A stretch of 32,422 nucleotides of DNA from Paracoccaceae bacterium (lineage in GTDB: Bacteria > Pseudomonadota > Alphaproteobacteria > Rhodobacterales > Rhodobacteraceae), in the NCBI GenBank assembly GCA_023383015.1, contig JAHDXW010000021.1:51777-84198 (forward strand). The letters are read 5' to 3'. The position numbers and the translations under genes were made by a program. Below the pieces are notes generated by a model, which saw only the letters and a list, made by a program, of their open reading frames with translations, was not told the origin of the DNA and ran no database searches. Shown piece after piece: positions 17,768-25,445 of the stretch; the stretch's first letter is position 1, and every line of letters begins with the position of its first letter.

Positions 17768-18643
17768 ATGGCCGGCCCCACCGCCCGGGTAACGGCCTTC
17801 GCGCCGGCCAAGCTGAACCTCACGCTGCACGTCACCGGCAGGCGTGCCGACGGCTACCACCTGCTCGACAGCCTGGTGACCTTCGCCGATGTCGGCGACG
17901 TGCTGACGGCCGCGCCGGCGGCCGCGCTGTCGCTGGCCGTGACCGGCCCAATGGCCGCCGGCTGCCCCGGAGGCGAGGACAACCTCGTCTGGCGGGCGGC
18001 CCGCGCCCTCGACCCCGCGGCCGGCGCGCGGCTCACGCTCGACAAGCAACTGCCCGCCGCGGCCGGCCTCGGCGGCGGCTCCTCCGATGCCGCGGCGGCG
18101 CTGCGGGCGCTTGCACGGCTCTGGGGCCGGCCCTGCCCGGCGCCGCCGGACGCCCTGCACCTTGGCGCCGACGTGCCGGTGTGCCTGGCCGCCCGCACCG
18201 TCCGCATGGGCGGCATCGGCGAAGTGCTGGCGCCGGCGCGGGCCCTGCCCCCCGCATGGGTGGTACTGGTCAACCCCGGGGTCGGCGTTCCCACTGCCGC
18301 AGTCTTTGCCGCGCTCGCCCGCCGCGACAACCCGCCGATGCCGCGCGAGCTGCCGCGGCTTGCCGACGCGGCGGCGCTGGCCGCCTTCCTGCGGGCGATG
18401 CGCAACGACCTCGAGGCGCCGGCGGCATCGCTTGCCCCCGCCATCGACGCGGCCCGCGCGGCGCTGGTTGCCCGCCCGGGTTGCCTGCTGGCGCGGATGT
18501 CGGGCTCGGGGGCCACCGTCTTCGGCCTGTTCACCGACCCCGTCGCCGCGAGCGCCGCGGCAGCCGCGCTGGCCCGCCCGGGCTGGTGGGTGCGCGATGC
18601 CGCGCTGCTTGCCGACCCCGGCCCCAGCGTGGCCCCCCGCTAG
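17768..18643 (+). CDS. ispE: 4-diphosphocytidyl-2-C-methyl-D-erythritol kinase
   Basis: Phosphorylates CDP-methylerythritol at the 2-OH using ATP, the fourth step of the MEP isoprenoid pathway. The 291-residue protein is a GHMP kinase. The N-terminal [11 protein letters not shown] segment (13-23) contains the conserved K15 and N17. The GHMP ATP loop is [18 protein letters not shown] (near 94-111). The catalytic aspartate region is LGADVPVCL (near 135). C-terminal [12 protein letters not shown] forms the second GHMP motif. The ATG lies nine bases after the TPR stop. The stop TAG shares a CTAG palindrome with the stop of the convergent polyprenyl diphosphate synthase, which uses the product of this pathway. 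Confidence 0.97.
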   Translation: MAGPTARVTAFAPAKLNLTLHVTGRRADGYHLLDSLVTFADVGDVLTAAPAAALSLAVTGPMAAGCPGGEDNLVWRAARALDPAAGARLTLDKQLPAAAGLGGGSSDAAAALRALARLWGRPCPAPPDALHLGADVPVCLAARTVRMGGIGEVLAPARALPPAWVVLVNPGVGVPTAAVFAALARRDNPPMPRELPRLADAAALAAFLRAMRNDLEAPAASLAPAIDAARAALVARPGCLLARMSGSGATVFGLFTDPVAASAAAAALARPGWWVRDAALLADPGPSVAPR

Positions 18644-19647
18644 GCCACCCGCTCGACCACGAACCCCGCCAGATCGGCCAGCATCCCGCGCACCTCGCCG
18701 CCCTGCGGCAGGCCGGCCAGCGCCGCCCGCGCCCTGCCGGCCCATGCCAGCGCCTCGGCCCGCGTCGCGGCCAGCGCCCCCCGCCGCTCGAGGATGGCGC
18801 AGGCGGTCTCCAGATCGCCCGGCTGCTGGTCGCCGGCGCCGATCGTGCGCTCCCAGAAGGCGCGCTCGTCGCCGTCGGCCCCCGCCACCGCCTTGATCAC
18901 GGGCAGCGTGAGCTTGCGCTCGCGGAAGTCGTCGCCGACGTTCTTTCCGGTGACCGCGGCCACCCCGGCATAGTCGAGGTAGTCGTCGACGATCTGGAAC
19001 GCCACGCCGAGCGCGTCGCCATAGGCGGCCAGCGCCTCCTGCTCCTGCGCCGCCGCGCCGGCGACCACGCCTCCCGCCTCGCAAGCGGCCGCGAACAGCG
19101 CCGCGGTCTTGCCGCGGACAACCTTCAGGTAGGTCTCCTCGCCGGTGCCGAGGTCGCGTGCCACGGTCAGCTGCAGCACCTCGCCTTCGGCGATGGTGGC
19201 GGCCGCGTCGGCGAGGATGTCGAGGACCCGGAGCGATCCGGTCTCGACCATCAGCTGGAACGAGCGGGCGAACAGGTAATCGCCCACCAGCACCGAGGAC
19301 TTGTTGTCCCACAGCAGGTTCGCGGTCGGCCGGCCGCGCCGGCGGTCGCTCTCGTCGACGACGTCGTCGTGCAGCAGGGTGGCGGTATGGATGAATTCCA
19401 CCGTCGCGGCCAGCCGCACCGGGTTGTCCCCCCGGACGCCGAACAGCCGTGCCGACGCGAGCGTCAGCATCGGCCGCAGCCGCTTCCCTCCGGCCTCGAT
19501 CAGATGCGCCGTCACCTCGGGGATGCGGGGCGCATGCTCGGAGGCCATGCGCACGCGGATCAGCGCGTTGACAGCCGCCATGTCCTCGGCCAGCAGCACC
19601 GACAGCCGTTCGGGCGGGGTGGTGGGGCCGGGTCTGTCCAAGCTCAT
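18640..19647 (-). CDS. Long-chain polyprenyl diphosphate synthase
   Basis: Trans-prenyltransferase that builds the polyprenyl chain, very probably for ubiquinone, from IPP and an allylic starter. The 335 residues are typical. The first Asp-rich motif is DDVVD (94-98) and the second DDYLD (221-225); the conserved GGKRLRP (53-59) binds IPP. Residue A89, five before the first Asp, is small, which in this family allows a long chain; alphaproteobacteria usually make a C50 (decaprenyl) tail, so a decaprenyl or solanesyl synthase is likely. The frame also offers a GTG three bases before the ATG; the ATG is preferred because GGAGG is then four bases away. Its stop overlaps the ispE stop. Upstream is a divergent DUF2007 gene. 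Confidence 0.93.
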   Translation of the reverse strand: MSLDRPGPTTPPERLSVLLAEDMAAVNALIRVRMASEHAPRIPEVTAHLIEAGGKRLRPMLTLASARLFGVRGDNPVRLAATVEFIHTATLLHDDVVDESDRRRGRPTANLLWDNKSSVLVGDYLFARSFQLMVETGSLRVLDILADAAATIAEGEVLQLTVARDLGTGEETYLKVVRGKTAALFAAACEAGGVVAGAAAQEQEALAAYGDALGVAFQIVDDYLDYAGVAAVTGKNVGDDFRERKLTLPVIKAVAGADGDERAFWERTIGAGDQQPGDLETACAILERRGALAATRAEALAWAGRARAALAGLPQGGEVRGMLADLAGFVVERVA

Positions 19648-19703
19648 CACGCCTCCGCAACAGGGGCTCGACTCGGCCGCGTCGCCGGCCCACCTTGGGC
19701 GGC

Positions 19704-19934
19704 ATGCGGGAACTCTTGCGCACGACGGACCCGACGGTGATCGCCTTTGCCACGGCGCTGCTTGCCGGCGAGGGTATAGTGGCGTTCGAGATGGACGTCC
19801 ACATGAGCGTGCTGGAGGGTTCGATCGGCATTTTGCCGCGCCGCCTCATGGTCGGCGCGCAGGACATCGGACGCGCCCGCGCAATCCTCGCCGACAACGG
19901 CCTCGGCGCCGAGATCGTCCCAGGACGTGACTGA
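19704..19934 (+). CDS. DUF2007 family small protein
   Basis: A 76-residue cytoplasmic protein of the DUF2007 family, annotated only as a putative signal-transducing, PII-like fold; the function is unknown. MRELLRTTDPTVIAFATALL at the N-terminus, the LEGSIGILPRRLMV core and the following RARAILAD helix are typical of this short family. The start is the ATG at 19704; a TTG nine bases earlier is possible but has no better ribosome site. It overlaps the methyltransferase start by eight bases, so the pair is likely translated together. It is divergent from the polyprenyl synthase across 56 bases. Confidence 0.85.
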   Translation: MRELLRTTDPTVIAFATALLAGEGIVAFEMDVHMSVLEGSIGILPRRLMVGAQDIGRARAILADNGLGAEIVPGRD

Positions 19935-20733
19935 GGCAGAGGGCTTCCCCCCCGGGGCGCTGTGCGAGGACCGCCTGCTCGGCGGACGGCTGGTGCTGCT
20001 CCAGCCCCGCACGGGGTTCCGCGCGGGCTCGGATGCCGTGTTGCTGGCCGCCGCCGTCCCCGCCTGGCCCGGCGAATCCGCACTCGACCTCGGCTGCGGC
20101 GCCTTCGCCGCCGGGCTCTGCCTGGCGGTGCGGGTGCCGGGCGTCGTCCTTGCCGGGATGGAGCTTCAGCCACCCTATGCCGCGCTGGCGCGGGCGAACG
20201 CGGCGCGCAATGCCATCCCCGCCGAGGTCGTCGAGGGCGACCTCGCCCGCCCGCCCGCCGCGCTGGCGCAGCGCGGCTTCGACCATGTGCTGACCAACCC
20301 GCCCTTCTTCCCGCGCGCGGCGACGCCCGCCCCCGACCCCGGGCGCGACCGCGCCCGCCGCGAGGCCGCCCCCCTCGCCCTCTGGCTGGACGCGGCGCTG
20401 CGCCGGCTGCGCCCCGGCGGCCGGCTGACGCTGATCCAGCGGGCCGAACGGCTGCCCGAGGTGCTTGCCGCCCTCGCCGGCCGGGCCGGCGCGATCACCG
20501 TGCTGCCCCTCGCCGCGCGGGCCGGCGGGCCGGCGGGGCGCTTCATCCTCTGGGCACGCAAGGGCGCGCGCGGCCCCTTCGGCCTGGCCGCGCCCTTCGT
20601 TCTGCACGCCGGTGCTGCCCACGTCAGCGGTGCCGACGGCTATTCGCCTGCCGCCGAGGCCGTCCTGCGCGGGGCCGCGGCGCTGACGTCGCAGGGCGCC
20701 GAAGGAATGCCGCAGCCCGCGTCAGGCCGATGA
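19927..20733 (+). CDS. N6-adenine methyltransferase, TrmN6/YfiC-like
   Basis: A 268-residue SAM-dependent methyltransferase of the MTS type. The family motif GFRAGSDAVLLAA (30-42) precedes the SAM-binding LDLGCGAF (53-60), and the catalytic NPPFF (124-128) is the N6-adenine form (N-P-P-[YF]). E. coli TrmN6 (YfiC) methylates A37 of tRNA1(Val) and shares this layout; a 16S/23S rRNA target is the alternative. The GTG start overlaps the DUF2007 stop by eight bases. One oddity is LGCGAFAAGLC, where family members normally have a second glycine (GCGxG); A59-F60 replaces it. The C-terminal half ends in a weakly conserved tail. Confidence 0.85.
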   Translation: MTEAEGFPPGALCEDRLLGGRLVLLQPRTGFRAGSDAVLLAAAVPAWPGESALDLGCGAFAAGLCLAVRVPGVVLAGMELQPPYAALARANAARNAIPAEVVEGDLARPPAALAQRGFDHVLTNPPFFPRAATPAPDPGRDRARREAAPLALWLDAALRRLRPGGRLTLIQRAERLPEVLAALAGRAGAITVLPLAARAGGPAGRFILWARKGARGPFGLAAPFVLHAGAAHVSGADGYSPAAEAVLRGAAALTSQGAEGMPQPASGR

Positions 20734-20746
20734 CAGCGGCGGCGAA

Positions 20747-20779
20747 CTGTGATGAACTCCTGTCATCGCGGCTTCACAG
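20747..20779 (+). promoter_or_regulatory. Inverted repeat upstream of ydcH-type gene
   Basis: CTGTGA (20747-20752) and TCACAG (20774-20779) form a 6-bp inverted repeat in an unusually AT-rich 60-base gap. A smaller pair GATGA/TCATC (20751-20755, 20763-20767) lies inside. It could be an operator or a 5' leader hairpin; the function is unproven. Confidence 0.25.
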
Positions 20780-20790
20780 AGGAGGACGGA

Positions 20791-20958
20791 ATGACCATGT
20801 CAGCGCATCTTCAGGAGCTCCGCCGCAAGCACCAGGCCCTCTCCGAGATGGTCGAGGAAGCCCAGAAGAATCCGGCGGAAGACCCCCTGAAGATCGCCGA
20901 ACTGAAGAAGCAGAAGCTCAAGCTGAAGGAAGAGATCTACCGCCTCAGCCAGGACTGA
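20791..20958 (+). CDS. YdcH/DUF465 family coiled-coil protein
   Basis: A 55-residue protein of the DUF465 (YdcH) family: a charged helical hairpin rich in Lys, Glu and Leu with HLQELRRKHQALSEMV in its first helix and LKKQKLKLKEEIYRL in its second. Function is not established. The start at 20791 is supported by GGAGG five bases upstream; an in-frame ATG six bases later is possible. The 3' end overlaps the convergent EamA transporter by 14 bases. Confidence 0.88.
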   Translation: MTMSAHLQELRRKHQALSEMVEEAQKNPAEDPLKIAELKKQKLKLKEEIYRLSQD

Positions 20959-21832
20959 CGGCCGCCTGCCGTCCCGCCCGCGCGGCGATGACGGCCCCCC
21001 CAGCGATCAGCCCCGCGGCGGCCAGCAGTGTCAGTGTCGGCTCGGAATGTCCGGCCGCCACGAGGGCAAGGGTCGACAGCAGCGGCGCCGCATAGGAGGC
21101 GACGCCCAGAAGCTGGATGTCGCCCCGCTTCACGCCCACATCCCAGAGGTAGAAGGCCAGCCCCACCGGCCCCAGCCCGAGCGCTGCGACCGCCGCCCAT
21201 CCTGCTGCATCCGCCGGCCAGGACGGGCTTTCCAGCGCGGCATGCGCAAGCGCCGACAGCGCGGCGGTGGCCAGGCAGAAGACCGCCACGGCCTCGGTCG
21301 GCACCGTGCCCAGTCGGCGCGAGATCACCGAATAGCCTGCCCAGGTCAGCGCGCTCAGGAACGCAAGCAAAAGGCCCGGAAGCACCCCCGCCCCCGCCCC
21401 GCCGGCGCGCTCGGCCACGATCAGCCCCGCCCCCGCGAAGGCCGCCAGCGCCCCCGCCACATGGCCCGCACGCAGCCGCTCGCCCGGCAGCAGGCCCGAG
21501 AACAGCACGATCAGCAGCGGCCAGAGATAGGCCACCAGCCCCGCTTCGGCCGGCGGCGCCAGCCGCAGCGCCGAGAAGTAGAGCGCGTGATAGCCGAACA
21601 GCCCCGCCGTCCCGAAGGCATAGACCTTCCAGGACACCGAGGCCAGCCGCCCCGCCCCGCCGCGCAGCACAAGCCACGCGCCCCCCACCCCTGCCCCGAG
21701 CGCGAAGGACAGCGCGTTCAGCATGAGCGGGGGCACCGGCGCGGTGCCCACCGTCAGCACCGCCAGAAGCGACCACAGCAGCACCGCCCCGAAACCGGTG
21801 GCGGTGGCGCGGGCCCGCGGCGACAGTGCCAT
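20945..21832 (-). CDS. EamA/DMT family transporter
   Basis: A 295-residue inner-membrane transporter with about ten hydrophobic segments arranged as two EamA repeats (roughly 10-140 and 150-290). The segment YFSALRLAPPAEAGLVAYLWP in the first repeat is like the YddG-type aromatic amino acid exporters, but the substrate cannot be fixed from sequence. The ATG is the first in frame that gives a normal N-terminus. The stop lies inside the 3' end of the ydcH-type gene (14-base overlap). The upstream phaB gene on the same strand ends 23 bases before this start, so cotranscription is possible, though no functional link to PHB is evident. Confidence 0.85.
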   Translation of the reverse strand: MALSPRARATATGFGAVLLWSLLAVLTVGTAPVPPLMLNALSFALGAGVGGAWLVLRGGAGRLASVSWKVYAFGTAGLFGYHALYFSALRLAPPAEAGLVAYLWPLLIVLFSGLLPGERLRAGHVAGALAAFAGAGLIVAERAGGAGAGVLPGLLLAFLSALTWAGYSVISRRLGTVPTEAVAVFCLATAALSALAHAALESPSWPADAAGWAAVAALGLGPVGLAFYLWDVGVKRGDIQLLGVASYAAPLLSTLALVAAGHSEPTLTLLAAAGLIAGGAVIAARAGRQAAVSPG

Positions 21833-21855
21833 CGGCCGCCCGCGCCCGCCACCCG

Positions 21856-22581
21856 TCAGGCGAAGTACTGGCCGCCGTTGGCCGAGATCGTCGCGCCGGT
21901 GATGAACCCCGCCTCCTCAGAGGCCAGGAACACGACGCAGCGCGCAATCTCCTCGGGCTCGCCCAGCCGTCCCACCGGAATCAGTGGCAGGATGCGCTCG
22001 GTCAGGACCTTGGCGTCGATCGCCTTGACCATCTCGGTGGCAATGTAGCCCGGGCAGATCGCGTTCACCGTGATCCCCGCCCGCGCACCCTCCTGCGCGA
22101 GTGCCCGCGTGAAGCCGAGGTCGCCCGCCTTGGCGGCCGAGTAGTTGGCCTGCCCCGCCTGCCCCTTCTGGCCGTTGATCGACGAGATGTTGATGACGCG
22201 GCCGAACTTGCGGTCGCGCATGCCGGTCCAGACCTGGTGGGTCATGTTGAAGACGCCGGTCAGGTTGGTGTCGATCACCTCGCGCCACTGCGCCGGGGTC
22301 ATGCGGTGGAACATCGCGTCACGGGTGATGCCGGCGTTGTTGACCAGCACGTCGACCGGGCCGTGCGCGGCCTCCACCTGCGCCACGCCGGCCTTGCAGG
22401 CCTCGTAGTCGGCGACCGACCACTTGTAGGTCGCGATGCCGGTCTCGGCCGTGAACTTCGCCGCCGCCTCGTCGTTGCCGGCGTAGTTGGCCGCGACCGT
22501 GCAGCCCGCCGCCTTCAGCGCCACCGAGATCGCCGCGCCGATGCCGCGCGAGCCGCCGGTGACCAGAGCCACTCGTCCCAT
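21856..22581 (-). CDS. phbB: Acetoacetyl-CoA reductase (PhaB/PhbB)
   Basis: NADPH-dependent short-chain dehydrogenase that reduces acetoacetyl-CoA to (R)-3-hydroxybutyryl-CoA, the monomer of polyhydroxybutyrate. The 241 residues contain the cofactor motif TGGSRGIG (8-15), NNAG (81-84) and the catalytic set N106, S134, Y147 and K151 in the S-x12-Y-x3-K spacing. The C-terminal GYIATEMV and GATISANGGQYF are typical of PhaB. It lies 85 bases downstream of phaA, and the gap contains a perfect 11-bp hairpin. No polymer synthase (phaC) or phasin is in the window. Confidence 0.96.
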   Translation of the reverse strand: MGRVALVTGGSRGIGAAISVALKAAGCTVAANYAGNDEAAAKFTAETGIATYKWSVADYEACKAGVAQVEAAHGPVDVLVNNAGITRDAMFHRMTPAQWREVIDTNLTGVFNMTHQVWTGMRDRKFGRVINISSINGQKGQAGQANYSAAKAGDLGFTRALAQEGARAGITVNAICPGYIATEMVKAIDAKVLTERILPLIPVGRLGEPEEIARCVVFLASEEAGFITGATISANGGQYFA

Positions 22582-22630
22582 GGGATCTCCCCTTGCGTTG
22601 TCCTGTCCTCAGCGTTACCCGGGCGGGGCC

Positions 22631-22655
22631 GCCCGCGCAACAATGTTGCGCGGGC
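22631..22655. repeat. Perfect inverted repeat between phaA and phaB
   Basis: Two 11-base arms (22631-22641 and 22645-22655) are exactly complementary around the three-base loop AAT. It lies 11 bases beyond the phaA stop in the direction of transcription and 50 bases before the phaB start. There is no T-run after it, so a simple terminator is not clear; mRNA stabilisation or partial attenuation are options. Confidence 0.7.
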
Positions 22656-22666
22656 AGTCCCCTGCC

Positions 22667-23842
22667 TCAGGCGCGCTCCAGGCACATCGCGACGCCCATG
22701 CCGCCGCCGATGCACAGCGTCGCCAGCCCCTTGCGGGCGCCGCGCCGCTTCATCTCGAAGAGCAGGGTGTTCAGGATCCGTGCCCCCGAGGCGCCGATCG
22801 GGTGGCCGATGGCGATGGCGCCGCCGTTGACGTTCACGCGCGCCGGATCCCAGCCCATGTCCTTGTTGACGGCGCAGGCCTGGGCAGCGAAGGCCTCGTT
22901 GGCCTCGACGAGGTCGAGATCCTCGGCCTTCCAGCCCGCCCGGGCGAGGGCCTTGCGGCTGGCGTGGATCGGGCCGACGCCCATGATGGCGGGGTCGAGC
23001 CCGGCGGTGGCGTAGGAGGCGATGCGGGCGAGCGGGGTGATGCCGCGACGCGCCGCTTCGTCCTCGGACATCAGCAGCGCGCCGGCGGCGCCGTCGTTGA
23101 TGCCGCTGGCATTGCCGGCGGTCACGGTGCCGTCCTTGGCGAAGGCCGGGCGCAGCTTCTGCATCGCCTCGATGGTGGCGCCGAGACGGATGTATTCGTC
23201 CTGGTCGATGACGGTGTCGCCCTTGCGGGTCCTGACCGTGAAGGGCGCAATCTCGTCGGCGAAGCGGCCGGCCTTCTGTGCCGCCTCGGCCTTGTTCTGG
23301 CTGGCCAGCGCGAAGGCGTCCTGCTCCTCGCGGCCGATCTGCCACTCGCGGGCGACATTCTCGGCGGTGTTGCCCATGTGGTAGCCGTTGAAGGCATCCC
23401 ACAGACCGTCGCGGATCATCGAGTCGATGAAGCTGAGATCGCCCATCTTCTGGCCGGCCCGGAGGTGTGCGACATGGGGCGAGAGCGACATGTTCTCCTG
23501 CCCGCCGGCGGCGACGATGGCGGCGTCGCCGAGCTGGATGTGCTGGGCGGCCAGCGCCACCGCGCGCAGGCCCGAGCCGCAGACCTGGTTGATGCCCCAG
23601 GCCGCGCTCTCCTTCGGCAGGCCGGCCTTGATGTGGGCCTGGCGGGCGGGGTTCTGGCCCTGCCCGGCGGTCAGCACCTGGCCGAGGATGGTCTCGCTCA
23701 CCTCGGCCTTGTCGATGCCGGCGCGGGCGACCAGCGCCTCGAGCACCGCGGCGCCGAGGTCGTGGGCGGGCGTGGCGGCGAAGGCGCCGTTGAAGCTGCC
23801 GACGGCGGTGCGCGCGGCCGAGACGATCACGACATTGGTCAT
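22667..23842 (-). CDS. phaA: Acetyl-CoA C-acetyltransferase (PhaA)
   Basis: Thiolase that condenses two acetyl-CoA into acetoacetyl-CoA, the first step of polyhydroxybutyrate synthesis and reversible in degradation. The 391 residues show every catalytic element: C88 in [11 protein letters not shown] (acyl-enzyme), H347 in GHPIGASG and C377 in LCIGGGMG. Length and motifs are normal for PhaA. The ATG is preceded by GGAG at a reduced spacing. It is the first gene of a phaA-phbB transcript on the minus strand, with a promoter candidate about 100 bases upstream and a long gene-free region beyond it. Confidence 0.96.
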   Translation of the reverse strand: MTNVVIVSAARTAVGSFNGAFAATPAHDLGAAVLEALVARAGIDKAEVSETILGQVLTAGQGQNPARQAHIKAGLPKESAAWGINQVCGSGLRAVALAAQHIQLGDAAIVAAGGQENMSLSPHVAHLRAGQKMGDLSFIDSMIRDGLWDAFNGYHMGNTAENVAREWQIGREEQDAFALASQNKAEAAQKAGRFADEIAPFTVRTRKGDTVIDQDEYIRLGATIEAMQKLRPAFAKDGTVTAGNASGINDGAAGALLMSEDEAARRGITPLARIASYATAGLDPAIMGVGPIHASRKALARAGWKAEDLDLVEANEAFAAQACAVNKDMGWDPARVNVNGGAIAIGHPIGASGARILNTLLFEMKRRGARKGLATLCIGGGMGVAMCLERA

Positions 23843-23928
23843 GCAGGCTCACTCCATCTGGTTCGGGGTGTGCCGCGGGTATGCGGCGGGAAACGACATT
23901 CAGCGCGGCAGGGCAAGGCCCGGCCGCA

Positions 23929-23958
23929 GACCGCTTTGCGCTAGAGGCGCAGGCGGTC
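23929..23958. promoter_or_regulatory. Operator-like inverted repeat in the phaA promoter
   Basis: GACCGC (23929-23934) pairs with GCGGTC (23953-23958), and inside them TGCGC (23937-23941) pairs with GCGCA (23947-23951) around the loop TAGAG. The pairs cover the -10 and spacer of the candidate phaA promoter, so a repressor site is plausible. PhaR-type regulators of PHB genes recognise TGC/GCA repeats, which makes PhaR a possible but unproven ligand. Confidence 0.45.
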
Positions 23959-23966
23959 AAAGGCAA
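23938..23966 (-). promoter_or_regulatory. Candidate phaA promoter
   Basis: On the minus strand TTGCCT (23966-23961) and TAGCGC (23943-23938) are 17 bases apart, 95 bases before the phaA ATG. Matches are four and two of six bases, weak as a lone site, but it has the same TTGnC...TAG layout as the candidates before the RCC1, ETF-QO and TPR genes. Confidence 0.35.
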
Positions 23967-24608
23967 GGGGCGAAGTGTCTCATTCCACCTCGGACCGGCC
24001 GGCGCCCTGCCGCCCGGCCGCCAGCGCGGCCGGCGTCCCACGCATGGGACGGCTGGGGAGTTGCCTGAAATCAATCGTATGGGCGAAAGGATTCAGCCTT
24101 TGCAAACCATTTGCGGCGGCGACAGCGGCGCCACGGCAGCCGATTGCGCGCCCCGCCGCGCCGGCGGGGCAGCGCCGACCGGCACCTCGGGCAGCTTCGC
24201 GGCGAGCGCGCGGACGTGGCCCGGGCCCCGGTGCGCCTGCCGGCACCCCGGGAGCCGGAGCAGACGCGGGGCCCCGCGCGGCAAGGAGGGGGCGTCAAGG
24301 CCCCGTTTCACGCCCGGGGCAGCCTTGCGGCCGGCCGGGACGGGCGCCGGCGCCGCGGCCGCGGGCGGTCGCGGTCCCGCGCCGCAGGGGGCGGGCGGCC
24401 GGCCGCCGTCCCGGGCCGGCGCCCCTGCGCCGCCGGCCGCCGCGCTGCAGGCGGCCTCGGGGCGCAAGCAGGGCGGCCGGACGGGCGGCCGCACCGGGCA
24501 GGCGGCGGACGGCGGATACGGGCCGGTGCGCGGGTGGCCTGCGCGGGCCAGGGCGGGGCGGACGGGCAGCCCCGGGGCGACAGCGGGGCGGCGGCCGGCA
24601 GGGGCGCC

Positions 24609-25445
24609 TCAGGCCTGCCGTCGTGCCACCTGCGCCTCGCGCCACGGCGGACGCAGCGTCGGCGCGCCGTAGAGGTAGCCCTGCAGGCAGTCCACGCCCA
24701 GCCGCGCGAGGAAGGCGACATCCGCAGCCTCCTCGACCGATTCGGCGACTGCCACCATGTCGAAATGGCGGGCGACCGAGACCAGGGCCGCCATCAGCAC
24801 CTGGTTGTCGGTGTCGCGGTGGATGCCGCGGACGAACTGCCCGTCGATCTTGACGATGTCGAAGGTGAAGTCGCGCAGGTAGCGGAAACTGGTGAAGCCG
24901 GCCCCGAAATCGTCGAGCGCGAAGGCGATGCCGCGGCGGTGCAGGTCGCGCATGAAGGCCGTGACGATCTCGGGCATCAGGATCGCCGAGCTTTCGGTGA
25001 TCTCGAGGATCAGCCGTTCGGCCACCGTCGGCCCGGCGGCCAGCCCGTCCTCGAGCACGCGCATCCAGCGCGGATAGCCGATCGAGCGGGCCGACATGTT
25101 CACCGACAGCCGCAGCCCGGGATGGGCGGCCAGCGCGCCGAGCCCCAGTTCGAGCGCCGCGGCATCGAGCAGCCGTCCGGTCTCGGTGCCCTCGACCGCG
25201 GCCATGAAATCCTTCGCCGGGATGATCCGCCCCGAAGGGTCGGCCACCCGCACCAGCCCCTCCCAGAAGGCGGGGCGGTCGGGGCGGCGGGCGCCCACCA
25301 CCGCCTGGAAGGCAAGCATCGCCCGCTTCTCGGTCAGCGCGGTGCGCACCATGGCAAGCGCCGCGCGGTCGCGCGCGGCCACCGCGGCCGACAAGGGGTC
25401 GCCAAGCCCCGGGGGAACCTCTGCCTCGATCCCGCGCCTCGCCAT
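24609..25445 (-). CDS. EAL-domain protein (probable c-di-GMP phosphodiesterase)
   Basis: A 278-residue stand-alone EAL domain without GGDEF, PAS or membrane part; c-di-GMP hydrolysis to pGpG would lower the second messenger in the cytoplasm. The signature is EGL (62-64) instead of EAL, but E62 itself is kept. The other metal and catalytic positions are present: N116, E148, D178-D179 (DDFGAG instead of DDFGTG), K199 in VKIDGQF, E235 in AESVE and Q255 in QGYLYG. So an active enzyme is more likely than a degenerate receptor. The ATG at 25445 precedes the conserved part by about 60 residues; upstream frame extension is Arg-rich and not credible. A TlpA-like gene ends 89 bases upstream on the same strand. 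Confidence 0.88.
   Translation of the reverse strand: MARRGIEAEVPPGLGDPLSAAVAARDRAALAMVRTALTEKRAMLAFQAVVGARRPDRPAFWEGLVRVADPSGRIIPAKDFMAAVEGTETGRLLDAAALELGLGALAAHPGLRLSVNMSARSIGYPRWMRVLEDGLAAGPTVAERLILEITESSAILMPEIVTAFMRDLHRRGIAFALDDFGAGFTSFRYLRDFTFDIVKIDGQFVRGIHRDTDNQVLMAALVSVARHFDMVAVAESVEEAADVAFLARLGVDCLQGYLYGAPTLRPPWREAQVARRQA

Larger units (their letters stand above)
23843..24608. other. 766-base gene-free region upstream of phaA
   Basis: The region between the phaA start and the EAL stop holds no credible gene. Open frames exist on both strands but translate to Arg/Pro/Gly/Ala low-complexity sequence without known motifs. Three parts can be seen: the phaA leader with promoter and inverted repeat (23843-23990); an AT-rich island (about 24061-24112) with the palindrome TTTGCAAA (24099-24106); and about 490 bases (24113-24608) that are extremely GC-rich and poor in T. 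Intergenic DNA normally has lower GC than genes, so the last part is odd. It may be a decayed gene, a leader or RNA, or an assembly oddity. Confidence 0.5.

Noticed and set aside
15998-20173. Minus-strand open frame of about 1390 codons
   Set aside because: It runs opposite the TPR and ispE genes and out of frame with the polyprenyl synthase; composition is that of a shadow frame.
24093-24494. Minus-strand frame of 133 codons in the same gap
   Set aside because: Pro/Ala/Arg-rich with no domain or clear start; a small chance of a fast-evolving gene remains.
23881-24672. Plus-strand frame in the phaA-EAL gap
   Set aside because: It is low complexity, overlaps the end of the EAL gene and has no recognisable motif or ribosome site.
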